Source: a bacterium (GTDB lineage: Bacteria; Vulcanimicrobiota; Xenobia; Xenobiales; JADMJV01). From it: a DNA stretch of 64,000 bases. A program made the translations under genes and the position numbers. The stretch spans positions 37,606-101,605 of the forward strand of contig JAFEBA010000023.1 of assembly GCA_018266105.1 (NCBI GenBank). Reading direction: 5' to 3'. A model generated the notes under the pieces. The model did not search any database and had not been told where the DNA came from. It worked only from the letters and a program-made list of their open reading frames with translations. Below are positions 32,167 to 40,940 of this stretch, piece by piece. The stretch's first letter is position 1; every line of letters starts with the position of its first letter.

Positions 32167-32832
32167 GTGAATCGGTGGGTTTTCTATTTGGGGTTTGCTT
32201 TCAGCATCCTGTCGCTCTTGTTTTTTGCCGATATCGGTGAGGATATGACCGAAGAGGGCTGGGCCGATTTGGAAAGGTCCCTGGCCGCCCCGGTGCTGGG
32301 GCTGCGCTCGGTCTTGATGAGCCGACTGATGAAATCCCTCACATTTCTGGGGAGTTTCTGGTGTTTGGCGGCGGTTGTCCTGGCCGTGCTTTTGAGCCAA
32401 CGTTTTGGGGTTCGAGACAAGCTCTGCCTGCTCGGTCTGGGCGTGGGGGAAGGCAGTCTGAACGGTTTCTTCAAATGGTGGTTCGGCCGGCCCCGACCGG
32501 GCGAAGACTATGCACCGATGGTGGAGGAGAAATTCTTCTCCTTTCCCTCCGGGCACTCCATGGGCAGTCTGTGTGTCTACGGTTTTGTGGCCTATCTGCT
32601 GGTCCGTCACTTCCCGCGCTGGCGCTGGCCCATCCGCCTGCTGGCCCTCAGCCTGATCATGACGGTGGGCCTCAGTCGAGTGTATCTGGCCGCCCACTAC
32701 CCGGGGGATGTGGCCGGTGGCTTCGCTGCCGGAATTCCTTGCCTGTTCCTGGCTCTGGTCACTCACCAGGGGCTTTTGCTGACCGGAAAGGGCAAATCGA
32801 ATGTTGAGACCCCTGGGGCAGCTGAGTTTTGA
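32167..32832 (+). CDS. PAP2 superfamily membrane phosphatase
   Basis: 221 residues from GTG 32167. The three motifs of the lipid phosphatase family are intact: KWWFGRPRP, FPSGHSMG and SRVYLAAHYPGD. Membrane helices flank them, including an N-terminal one (VFYLGFAFSILSLLFFA). Likely substrates are undecaprenyl pyrophosphate or phosphatidate/phosphatidylglycerol phosphate. It lies upstream of PBP1A with a 38-nt gap, which suggests a peptidoglycan lipid-carrier role (inference). Confidence 0.88.
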   Translation: MNRWVFYLGFAFSILSLLFFADIGEDMTEEGWADLERSLAAPVLGLRSVLMSRLMKSLTFLGSFWCLAAVVLAVLLSQRFGVRDKLCLLGLGVGEGSLNGFFKWWFGRPRPGEDYAPMVEEKFFSFPSGHSMGSLCVYGFVAYLLVRHFPRWRWPIRLLALSLIMTVGLSRVYLAAHYPGDVAGGFAAGIPCLFLALVTHQGLLLTGKGKSNVETPGAAEF

Positions 32833-32870
32833 TTTGAGGTTGATCAAATTGGGGAAAGCTCTGAACCGGC

Positions 32871-34919
32871 ATGGGGTTTGTGAGAAAGCTGTTCACTGCG
32901 CGCTGGCTCTGGAACATTTTCGTGGTCGTCGTGCCCTTTGGGGCGCTGGGACTTTTCTTGTTGTATTTGAACCTGTCGCTGGGACTGCCGGATGTAGACG
33001 GGCTGAAGACTTTTTCCAAGAACCAGACCACCCGCATTCTGGCCCGCGATGGCCAGGTAGTCGCCAACTTATTTGTGGAGAAACGCTCTCCCGTGCCTTT
33101 AAGCAAGGTCTCGCCGCTTCTGATCAAGGCGCTTCTGGCGGTGGAGGACAGTCGTTTTTACGATCACGGTGGAGTGGACTGGTGGGGGGTGGCCCGCGCC
33201 TTCTTCGCCAACACCGTCTTGAGAAGAGTCGATCAGGGAGCCAGCACCCTGACCATGCAGCTGGCACGCAATCGCTTTCTTACCCAGGACCTGAGTATCC
33301 GCCGCAAGCTGCGCGAGATGCTGCTGGCCCACCGGATCGAATCCCAGTATTCCAAAGAGCAGATCCTGGAGCTCTACCTGAACAACGTCTACTTTGGCAG
33401 TGGCGCCTATGGGGTGGCCTCCGCTTCCCAGCTCTACTTCCGCCGCGCCCCGGCCGACCTGAGCCTGGCCCAAGCAGCCCTGATCGCCGGACTGGTGCAG
33501 GCGCCTTCGAGACTTTCTCCTCTGGTCGACTCCAAAGCAGCGCTGGAGCGCATGCAAACCGTATTGGCGCGCATGCGCGACACCTCGGTCATCTCCGCGG
33601 CCGAATATGACTCTGCTCTGGCCGAATCGCGAGGCTTTCGCTTTAAGGGTCACGGAGTTGCAGTGGAGCCGTTGCTCAAACACCCCTACTTCACAACCTA
33701 TGTGATCGCTCAATTGGCTCACGAATACTCCGAGGAGCAACTCTACCGCGGCGGACTGGTGGTCAGCACCAGCCTGGACGTCAAGCTTCAACGTCTGGCG
33801 GAGAATGAGCTGACCGCCATAATGAACGAATCCGGTGCGGGAGTGAACGCAGATTCGGCCGCGCTCGTCTTGATCGAGAATTCCACCGGATCCATCCGGG
33901 CGATGGTGGGTGGTCGAGGCTGGAATCGCAAGAACCAGTTCAATCGAGCCTGGCAGGCCCTGCGCCAGCCCGGCAGCAGCTTCAAACCGTTCGTCTACGC
34001 CGCCGCCCTGCAAAAGGGGCTGACCCCAGATTCAATCGTAGATGACTCGCCCGTCACCTACGGCAACTGGAGCCCGCGCAACAGCGACGGCTCTTTTCGT
34101 GGACCCATCAGTCTGCGACAGGCCTTGCGGGAGTCGCGCAACGTGGTGGCGGCTCGCCTTTGTCAACTGGTGGGACCGAGCAGGGTGGTGGAGCTGGCTC
34201 ATTCGATGGGCATCCAGGAGAAGTTGGAAGCCCATCTGGCGCTGGCGCTGGGGGCCTGCGAAGTGACTCCCCTTTCGATGGCGGCGGGCTATTCCACCAT
34301 CGCCAACGGTGGTTACTACCGGCAACCGCTGGCGATCGTAAAAGTCGCGGACAAGGACTATCGCAAGGACCTCTTACCTCTTCCCGTGCTCACTCCAGAA
34401 ATTAGTTATCAAATGTTGGAGATGATGATGGGGGTGGTGCAGGGCGGGACCGGCACGGCCGCCCGGATCTCGGGCCTGGAGGTGGCGGGCAAGACGGGTA
34501 CCACCGATGGCTCTCGGGATGCCTGGTTTGTGGGCTGCACTCCTGAATACACGATGGCGGTTTGGGTGGGCAATGACGACCATTCGCCGATGTACGACGT
34601 CTACGGAGGGGGTCTGCCAGCCCGCCTGTGGCAGCGCGTGATGAGCCAGGTGCCCATTCACCGGCGTCGCTTCGCCCCCCCAGCAGGCTCGCATAACCTG
34701 CGCTCGCAGCCGCAAGAAGAGCCGACTCTGTCGGCTCCGGCGGCGGAACTGGAAGTCACCCCAGCGCCGGAGCCCGAGGTGGTGGAAGAAGAACCCTTGC
34801 CGCCCGTGATTCCCTGGGAGACGCCCACTCCCGTCGAGGTCGAAGTCACGCCAACGCCCGTGCCGAGCAGTGAGGAAACACCGGTCATGGAAGAGACACC
34901 GTCCTCTTTAGAGGAATGA
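32871..34919 (+). CDS. Class A penicillin-binding protein (PBP1A family)
   Basis: 682 residues. A membrane anchor (about 11-32) is followed by a GT51 transglycosylase (AVEDSRFYDHGGVDWWGVARAF; GASTLTMQLARNRF) and a transpeptidase with the active Ser in PGSSFKPFVYAAAL, the SRN motif (RESRNVVAA) and KTGTT. The last 70 residues are a Pro/Glu-rich tail, probably disordered. It polymerises and cross-links peptidoglycan. It follows the PAP2 gene in the same direction. Only a repeat variant (AGTTATC, 34404) occurs here. Confidence 0.95.
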   Translation: MGFVRKLFTARWLWNIFVVVVPFGALGLFLLYLNLSLGLPDVDGLKTFSKNQTTRILARDGQVVANLFVEKRSPVPLSKVSPLLIKALLAVEDSRFYDHGGVDWWGVARAFFANTVLRRVDQGASTLTMQLARNRFLTQDLSIRRKLREMLLAHRIESQYSKEQILELYLNNVYFGSGAYGVASASQLYFRRAPADLSLAQAALIAGLVQAPSRLSPLVDSKAALERMQTVLARMRDTSVISAAEYDSALAESRGFRFKGHGVAVEPLLKHPYFTTYVIAQLAHEYSEEQLYRGGLVVSTSLDVKLQRLAENELTAIMNESGAGVNADSAALVLIENSTGSIRAMVGGRGWNRKNQFNRAWQALRQPGSSFKPFVYAAALQKGLTPDSIVDDSPVTYGNWSPRNSDGSFRGPISLRQALRESRNVVAARLCQLVGPSRVVELAHSMGIQEKLEAHLALALGACEVTPLSMAAGYSTIANGGYYRQPLAIVKVADKDYRKDLLPLPVLTPEISYQMLEMMMGVVQGGTGTAARISGLEVAGKTGTTDGSRDAWFVGCTPEYTMAVWVGNDDHSPMYDVYGGGLPARLWQRVMSQVPIHRRRFAPPAGSHNLRSQPQEEPTLSAPAAELEVTPAPEPEVVEEEPLPPVIPWETPTPVEVEVTPTPVPSSEETPVMEETPSSLEE

Positions 34920-34924
34920 CCTGA

Positions 34925-35515
34925 TTACCTGGCTTTTAGAGCGGCGTCGAAATACGAGGTGTCGGCTTCGGCGGCCTCGGTTTTGAGGTGAGCCCGTTCC
35001 TGCCAGATGGGCTCCTTCCGAGGGGCCACATCCAGCTCGGTGTCCAGATCGGCAAAGCCGTCGGCGGTGACGTGCACCTGGTAATGACCGGGCTCCAGCA
35101 AGATCTTGAAGCGGCCGCTGGAAGCCGAGGAAATCTCCTGAGTGGAACCGTCTTTCTGAAAGCTGGCCTTGGCCCCGGAGATGCCACCGGTGATCGGCTT
35201 CATGGGTTCGCGAGCTTCCATCATGGCCGTCAATCCATCGTCTGCGGCCGGCGCTTTAGCAATGTCACGCACCGTGCCTTTAACCAGCGCGGGGTGCTTG
35301 GGGCCGGGAACAATCACCTGAACCGTTTTTGAGCCACCGCAGCCGGGGCAAGCTCCGCCCCGAACCGGACCCCCTTCCCCCTCGGGCTCGGTATTCTGGC
35401 CGCTTCCGTTACACCAGCGGCAAGTTCGGCTCTCGACCTTGTCGCCCGTGAAGGTCTTTGGCCCCATGGAACAGCCGCCCAGAAGCAGGCACAGGATGAG
35501 CAGTTGATGACGCAC
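34925..35515 (-). CDS. Lipoprotein with DnaJ-like Cys-rich zinc motif and carboxypeptidase-regulatory-like domain
   Basis: 196 residues. The signal peptide RHQLLILCLLLGGCSMG has a lipobox (LGGC). Two CxxCxGxG-type elements follow (CRWCNGSG and CPGCGGS), as in the DnaJ zinc-binding region. The C-terminal half (GRFKILLEPGHYQVHVTADGFADLDTELDV) resembles a carboxypeptidase-regulatory beta domain. It is an envelope lipoprotein of unknown function. It converges with PBP1A, leaving 5 nt. Confidence 0.65.
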   Translation of the reverse strand: MRHQLLILCLLLGGCSMGPKTFTGDKVESRTCRWCNGSGQNTEPEGEGGPVRGGACPGCGGSKTVQVIVPGPKHPALVKGTVRDIAKAPAADDGLTAMMEAREPMKPITGGISGAKASFQKDGSTQEISSASSGRFKILLEPGHYQVHVTADGFADLDTELDVAPRKEPIWQERAHLKTEAAEADTSYFDAALKAR

Positions 35516-35565
35516 GTAAAGCTTCCCCCGCGTTCAGTATAACCATTTTTCTTTTCCCAGACAAG

Positions 35566-35593
35566 AAAAAAGGCCCGGATTTCTCCGGGCCTT
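35566..35593 (-). terminator. Intrinsic terminator of the GH25 gene
   Basis: A perfect 10-bp stem, AAGGCCCGGA...TCCGGGCCTT, with a TTTC loop. On the minus strand it is followed by TTTTTTCTTG. It begins 4 nt after the GH25 stop. A repeat variant (TATAACC, 35538) lies just beyond. Confidence 0.88.
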
Positions 35594-35597
35594 GCTT

Positions 35598-36365
35598 TCA
35601 GGCTGCGGGTGGCGGCGCGGGCTGGGCCGGTGGCTGTTGGGCCGGAGCATCGCCGGGCCAGGAACCATACATGTAGTTGGTGTCCACGTTGCCGGTAATA
35701 CCCGGCACGCTGCCCTTTTCGGAGTACTGCCAGGCCACCATGCTGCTCCAGGGTGCGGCGCTGGGGGGATTCTGCTTGTCGCAGCTTTGATAGTTGGCCA
35801 ACCAGAGCGGGTATTTGGTCAGGTTGGTGCAGTCGATCTTCTTCAGCATATTGCTGTAGGAGTAGAACCAAGGGGTCTTGCCGGTCTTTTCGGCCACAAT
35901 GGACATGAACTTTTCGGCCCACTGCCCCAGCTTTTCAGGGCTGAGCTTGTTGGCGGTTTCAAAGTCCAGCACCGGAAACTCATTGGCACTCATCGTGCCA
36001 ACCTGAGCCAGGAAGTTGTTGGCTTCAACCGTGGCGTCGGCGTTCATGTCCGTGCCATTGGGACGGGCGAAGTGATACAGCCCACACTTCAATCCCCGGT
36101 CGGAAAGAGACTTACGGTAGCCAGCGAAGCGGTCATCGACCCAGTCGCCACCTTCGGTCACCTTGATGATTGCCCCCTTGGCGCCGGTATTCTTGTAGGC
36201 GTCCCAGTCGATATCGTTCTGGTGGTGGGACACGTCCACAAAGTCGGGCTTGGTGGCTGCAATCTGATCCTCGGTGGGAAGGTCGTCGGTATACTCCACA
36301 CCGGGGTGGTTGATACCGTGGTGAATACGCGGGGTGGGAAGGTTGCTCGCTGCTTGTGTAATCAT
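35598..36365 (-). CDS. GH25 family muramidase
   Basis: 255 residues. The GH25 pattern is seen in FVDVSHHQNDIDWDAYKNTG, AKGAIIKVTEG, FPVLDFETAN (catalytic Asp/Glu pair) and WLANYQ. It cleaves N-acetylmuramyl bonds of peptidoglycan. No signal peptide is visible at the N-terminus (MITQAASNLPTPRIH), so export, if any, is non-classical. The Pro/Ala-rich C-terminus ends at the terminator. Confidence 0.88.
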   Translation of the reverse strand: MITQAASNLPTPRIHHGINHPGVEYTDDLPTEDQIAATKPDFVDVSHHQNDIDWDAYKNTGAKGAIIKVTEGGDWVDDRFAGYRKSLSDRGLKCGLYHFARPNGTDMNADATVEANNFLAQVGTMSANEFPVLDFETANKLSPEKLGQWAEKFMSIVAEKTGKTPWFYSYSNMLKKIDCTNLTKYPLWLANYQSCDKQNPPSAAPWSSMVAWQYSEKGSVPGITGNVDTNYMYGSWPGDAPAQQPPAQPAPPPAA

Positions 36366-36458
36366 ATCGGGTGTAGTTTGTCAAAACTACGGACTTTTTG
36401 GGTTAGAGTCATGTTACAAGCCAACCATGTTTTTCAGGTTTCTTTAAACCCTGAGCAT

Positions 36459-36485
36459 GAAAAAAGCGCCCCTGGAGAGGGCGCT
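36459..36485 (-). terminator. Intrinsic terminator of the 900-residue membrane protein gene
   Basis: AGCGCCC and GGGCGCT form a 7-bp stem (36465-36485) around a 7-nt loop. On the minus strand a T-run (TTTTTT) follows. It lies 24 nt after the stop at 36509. Confidence 0.85.
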
Positions 36486-36508
36486 CGCGACAGGCCAGTG
36501 AGACCGAC

Positions 36509-39211
36509 TTATTGGGAAACGCTGGCGATGTGGACGGCTGGAACCTCGCGCTGCTTGCCTTTGCCCAGCTCGATCGTAACTGGAGATTCGCCGGCTCGGG
36601 CCAGCCAGTAGTCCGTGTAGCCTTCACAGTCCTGAGTCACCAGGAAGACCTGGCTGGGTGAGACCATGAAGAAACTGGGCCATTCAGTGTCGCCCAGGCG
36701 CATGCGTAGACGATGATTGAGCACCGCCATCTCCGCCTGCATCTGGCTGATGTTGTTGTAGAGATTGGGATAGTAAGCGGGATGATGCTCCACCCAGGGG
36801 GCGGGAGCAACCGTCATGCGGCCACTGCGTCGCAAGTATTCGCGAAGTTGGGCCACCCGCAAAGCGGGCCCCCACCATTCGTGGCGCTGGGCCGCATCCA
36901 ACGAGCGACGCATTTCAGCGTCCTGGACCGACAGTTCCTGAGGATTCTTGATGGCCTCTTCCAGGTGCTTGACCATCTGCTCCAGTTGAGCCGAAGGGGG
37001 AGAGTCGCTCTCCAGCGCATCCAGCAATTCCTGAAAGGGTTGCCCGGTCACCGAATAACCCTGAGCCGTCAGGTCAAGACCCGCACGCTCCAGCAGGATG
37101 GCCAGATCGGTGGCTTCGACCCACCTCCCCTTAGCAAGATGGTCCTCGAAAGCGGAGTGCTTTCGTTCCCATTCAGAAAGGCTGAGGCCTCGCAGGTGGG
37201 AAGTCGATTCTAGCCAGCGCTGTTCGGCCGAGGTCAAACGTGAGGGATAGTTCTTGTCCAGACTTCCCAGAGCCGCGCCTCCCAGGCACAGGCCTGCTGC
37301 GCCCAGTGCGGCCAGGCGCAGGCCAGTCGAGGAACTTTCCACTTTTTCAGGTTTGCCCAGGCGCTGCAGTTGAATAATCAAGGCGGTGGCCGAAGCCACC
37401 GCCAGCACCAACGGCAGATCGTGGCTGAAAGCGGTATTCTGGATGTCCAGCAGGGTTGAGCCGGTGGACAGCCAGTAGAGATTACGGGCCTCCGGGGCCA
37501 GCACTACAGGAACGGCCGCCAACCAGGCGGCCAGCTGCCCGAGTAGCAAGGAGCGGAAGGACCCGGACCGCAGGCTACCGGCCAGGGCCCAGGCCAGAGG
37601 CTGCATCAGCCAACCCCAGACCAGAGATCCGCCGGCCAGAGCCAGCAACACCAGACCCCAACCGGCATCGTGACGCCAGCTGGAGAGAGCCGGAGTGGTG
37701 AGCAACCAGAGGCACCAACTGACCTGAGCCACCCGGCCGGGCAGAACGTCCAGACCGACCGAGGCGGTTCGGGTTCCACGCACTGGATCCAGAGCTGGAC
37801 CCAGCCCGCGGTAAGCCTGTCCCAGCGCCAGTGCCGCCACCCCCAGCAAAGCCAGGGTGGGAAGGCCTTGAGACCAGAGGAAGGTATGCAGGGCGCTGCC
37901 GGGCTCCATCCAGAGCACCAGGAAGAGTTCGCCGATTCCGGTCGCCACCACCCAGGCGGGCAGGAGCGAACGGCTCTGGGCGGCCAGGCCGGCCATAAAG
38001 CCAGCCCAGTCCAGGAGCAGTCCCAGGCCCCAGAGGGAGATGGCCCAGAGAGGTGCCCACCCGATCATGGCTTCGGGCAGCATCCATTGAGGAGCGGCCA
38101 CGGCCAGACTCAGCAGACCCAGCAGGTCCGCCAGCATCCAGCCAAAGTGGCGAAAGGCTGTGGCCTGGGCCCAGCCCTGCACGAATTGAGGTCCGCCCAT
38201 TCCGACCTGAACCAGCAACTCCCAGCTACCGGCCTGACGCTCGCTTTGGACCAGTTCACGCGAGCGCTGCGAGAGAACGGAGTGATTCAAGAGGCGCCAG
38301 CCCAGCCAGAGCGCGTAAAACCCGAGGCCGGGACCCAAGAGCTTGACCATGGGCGGCAGGGCCAGGCCCACCGCGCTCAGCACCAGCAAGGGAAGCCCGA
38401 GCCAGAGGGAGAGACTGTGCCCGCGCGAGCTGCGCAATTCGCGGATCAAAATCGGGTTACTGACCCAGGGGATGAGCCAGGCGCCCCAGGAATCGGTGGC
38501 AGGCCGGGCCGCTTTGTGGGGGTCGAGGTCCTGGCGCCAGAGGGCGATGGCCCGACGGCGGACCCAGGTCAGCAGTAAAGCCGTGCTGGGCAGCAACAGC
38601 AGAGAACCGGCCGTGTAATCTTGAGCCAGGGCGATCCAGAGGGGCAGAGCCAGACACAAACAGGCCTGTCCGTAAACCCGCAATCCCTGGCGTAATAAGT
38701 GGTTCGGATCGTCGGCCAGAAGCAAGAGCACCTGCCTCAGGTAGACGGTCAGAGCCATGAGTCCCAGGCCCAGCGGAAGGGCCAGTGCGGCGCCCATGAA
38801 CAGGCCCTTGAAACTGCCGGCCGTGAGCGGAATCAGCACTCCCAGCCAGCACAAAGAGGCGATTCGGGCCAGCACACTCCAGCTCGAGAAGGCCAGCGTG
38901 TCGGCCACCGATTGCGGGGTCAGGCCCACCGCCAGCATTTCTTCCAGGCAGCGTCCGTGACGCAGAGAACGCAGTTGGGCCAGATCTCGGCCGTTGAGGT
39001 AGGCAGGCAATCCGACGAAGATTGCCAGGAAAGTCAACCAGAGCAGTGCGGTGTAGTGAGTTGGTTCCAGCCAGTTCCAGGCTGCGAAGGAGAGAACTGC
39101 CGCGAGGGCGGGCCATAAACGGCTGCCTGGCAGGTCTTGCAGTTGTCGGCGCGCCCTGACCCGGGTAAGGGCCGCCAGAGGGCTATCTTCCCAAAAGCGC
39201 TGAGTTGCCAT
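36509..39211 (-). CDS. Large multi-pass membrane protein, ABC-2 permease-like
   Basis: 900 residues. At least 14 hydrophobic segments fall in two blocks (about 30-230 and 260-560), then a helix near 630 and a soluble C-terminal region of about 280 residues. The loop RELVQSERQAGSWELLVQVGMG resembles the conserved RExxxxTxExLL segment of ABC-2 type permeases. There is no ATPase gene alongside. It may be an exporter subunit whose ATPase is elsewhere, or something else. Confidence 0.55.
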   Translation of the reverse strand: MATQRFWEDSPLAALTRVRARRQLQDLPGSRLWPALAAVLSFAAWNWLEPTHYTALLWLTFLAIFVGLPAYLNGRDLAQLRSLRHGRCLEEMLAVGLTPQSVADTLAFSSWSVLARIASLCWLGVLIPLTAGSFKGLFMGAALALPLGLGLMALTVYLRQVLLLLADDPNHLLRQGLRVYGQACLCLALPLWIALAQDYTAGSLLLLPSTALLLTWVRRRAIALWRQDLDPHKAARPATDSWGAWLIPWVSNPILIRELRSSRGHSLSLWLGLPLLVLSAVGLALPPMVKLLGPGLGFYALWLGWRLLNHSVLSQRSRELVQSERQAGSWELLVQVGMGGPQFVQGWAQATAFRHFGWMLADLLGLLSLAVAAPQWMLPEAMIGWAPLWAISLWGLGLLLDWAGFMAGLAAQSRSLLPAWVVATGIGELFLVLWMEPGSALHTFLWSQGLPTLALLGVAALALGQAYRGLGPALDPVRGTRTASVGLDVLPGRVAQVSWCLWLLTTPALSSWRHDAGWGLVLLALAGGSLVWGWLMQPLAWALAGSLRSGSFRSLLLGQLAAWLAAVPVVLAPEARNLYWLSTGSTLLDIQNTAFSHDLPLVLAVASATALIIQLQRLGKPEKVESSSTGLRLAALGAAGLCLGGAALGSLDKNYPSRLTSAEQRWLESTSHLRGLSLSEWERKHSAFEDHLAKGRWVEATDLAILLERAGLDLTAQGYSVTGQPFQELLDALESDSPPSAQLEQMVKHLEEAIKNPQELSVQDAEMRRSLDAAQRHEWWGPALRVAQLREYLRRSGRMTVAPAPWVEHHPAYYPNLYNNISQMQAEMAVLNHRLRMRLGDTEWPSFFMVSPSQVFLVTQDCEGYTDYWLARAGESPVTIELGKGKQREVPAVHIASVSQ

Positions 39212-39318
39212 ATTTGAGCAAGTTCGCTGCCACCGGGAAAGTTCCTCAAGGGTTAGGCTGGCTTAACACCTCGATCTTTCCAAACCAGGTTTGATTGAGG
39301 AGGCGGAAAACTGGTTCT

Positions 39319-40259
39319 TCAGGACCGATCGGAGGAAAACACTCGACGGTCCCTCAAAAAGCCGCCCTGGCGACCCGATTGCACGGCCATGATCTCGGCC
39401 AGGATGGAGAGTGCGATTTCCTCAGGAGTTTGGGAGCCCAGGTCCAGACCCACCGGCCCGTGGATCCGCGGGTCCTGGCGTCCGGCCAGCAGACGGCGAG
39501 TGCGCTCGTGAGGTCCGAGCATCCCGATGTAAGCTGCCGGCGAGGCCAGGGCCAGGTCCAGGTAGCCACGATCGCGCTCCAAATTATGAGACATAATCAC
39601 CAGTGAGGAGCCGGTCGCAATCTTCGGAAGTGCCCTCAGCTCAGCTCCAGGGAAGCGTTGCGGGTCCAGGAACCCGGCCCGATGGTCCACCAGCTGCACG
39701 TCCCAGCCCAGCCTGACGGCGCCGGCCACCAACGGGACGGCGTCCGGCCCGGCTCCACAGACCACCAGCTGAGGCGGCGGTTGGAGCTGCTCCACGAAAA
39801 CCGACCATCCGGGCCCGTGGTAGTGTCCCAGTTGCCAGGCCACCGGAATTTCATCGTCATACCAGCGCTGACCCTGCGTGAAGGTGGACTCGCTGCAGCG
39901 ATACATCAGCGCGCTGCGAGCCGGGCGCCGTTGAGTCAGCGCGTCCTTCCAGAAGTGCAGCAAGCGCGGGCTCAGTGGCTCAAGCCAGAGCGAGATGACC
40001 CCGTTGCAACCGATGCCCGCGCCCCAAAGCTCCTCGGCGTTATCGTAGATAACCAATTGTTGCCCCTGAAGGGAGCGCTCGCCAGGTCACCTTCCAGGCA
40101 ACCACCGCTGACCAGACCGTGAAGCGGCCGACCCTGGGAGATCAGCATTCGAGCACCCGCGCGACGATAGACGGAGCCCTGGGTTTCGACCACCGTCGCC
40201 AACCAGAGCGGCCCCTGGGCCGCCTCGGCCTGGACCAGTAAGGCTTTGAGTTCTTTCAT
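39319..40259 (-). pseudogene. xdhC: XdhC/CoxI family protein, disrupted by a frameshift
   Basis: The N-terminal part (40259 to about 40080) reads MKELKALLVQAEAAQGPLWL...VVETQGSVYRRAGARMLIS...LVSGGCLEGDLA. The C-terminal part (ending 39319) reads GQQLVIYDNAEELWGAGIGCNGVISL, then a Rossmann domain (LVVCGAGPDAVPLV...VQLVDHR...SLVIMSHNLERD). Together they are one normal XdhC, but they lie in different frames. One base missing near 40077-40085 explains it: restoring it gives GDLAERSLQGQQLVIYDN. XdhC proteins insert or sulfurate molybdenum cofactor. No molybdoenzyme gene is in the window. It is either a true pseudogene or a sequencing error. Confidence 0.82.
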
Positions 40260-40427
40260 GGACGAGTGAACGCCTCAGCTCTATCGATGTGCACGGTTGT
40301 CACCTCCTGAAAGGATATTACAACCGCTTGAGTCTTCCCCCGACAAAGTACTCAAATACCGCGGGCGAGCGCCTGGGAAATTGGTTATCTTTAGGTTTGT
40401 TTCAGGTGGCATTGGTAGGTTCTGAAC

Positions 40428-40940
40428 ATGAGGATCCTGGGGAACGCTATCGCTTTGAGCCTGGCCAGCGTGCCGAGCGGTCCGCCCATACCTGCACCCC
40501 CGCCGGCCACGGAAGCTCCCCCTCCACCCACCGACAAGGTGGAGATGGATGCCGGCTCACGCCTGGCTGAAGCCACTCTGGCCGCGGCCGCGAAATTCAA
40601 GCCGAAGAAAAATGAGTTTTTCTGCTACCGCTACGTGAAAATGGGCATCCAATCGGCTCTAGGCCTGGCCTTGAGCGGCGTGCACGCCTATCAGGCGGCG
40701 GCTCAACTGGCCCACAGCCGGTGCTTCAAAGAATTCGGCAAGCCCACGTCGGTATTAAAGCCCGAGGACCTGACCCGCGGAGCGGTGGTGGTCTGGGCCC
40801 CCAACAAGCGCCACCCTTCCGGGCATATTTTTGTGGCCCTGGGGAACGGTCAGGAAGTCAGCGACCGCATTCGCATCACCAATCTCAGCTATGGCACCAG
40901 CGCCCGCATTTTTGTGCCCAGCAACCAGTGCGTTCAGTGA
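40428..40940 (+). CDS. CHAP/NlpC-like putative cysteine peptidase
   Basis: 170 residues. A weak N-terminal signal (RILGNAIALSLASVPSG) is followed by a Pro-rich linker and then a CHAP-like arrangement: a Cys at the start of a helix (FFCYRYVKMGIQSALG), LTRGAVVVWAP and a His strand (SGHIFVALGNG). Such domains hydrolyse peptidoglycan peptides. A repeat copy (40383) lies in the leader. It converges with the ligase gene with a 7-nt overlap. Confidence 0.6.
   Translation: MRILGNAIALSLASVPSGPPIPAPPPATEAPPPPTDKVEMDAGSRLAEATLAAAAKFKPKKNEFFCYRYVKMGIQSALGLALSGVHAYQAAAQLAHSRCFKEFGKPTSVLKPEDLTRGAVVVWAPNKRHPSGHIFVALGNGQEVSDRIRITNLSYGTSARIFVPSNQCVQ

Noticed and set aside
32152..32847. Long N-terminal extension of the M61 protease
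   Set aside because: It is antisense to the PAP2 gene. The internal ATG at 32151 begins a clear signal peptide.
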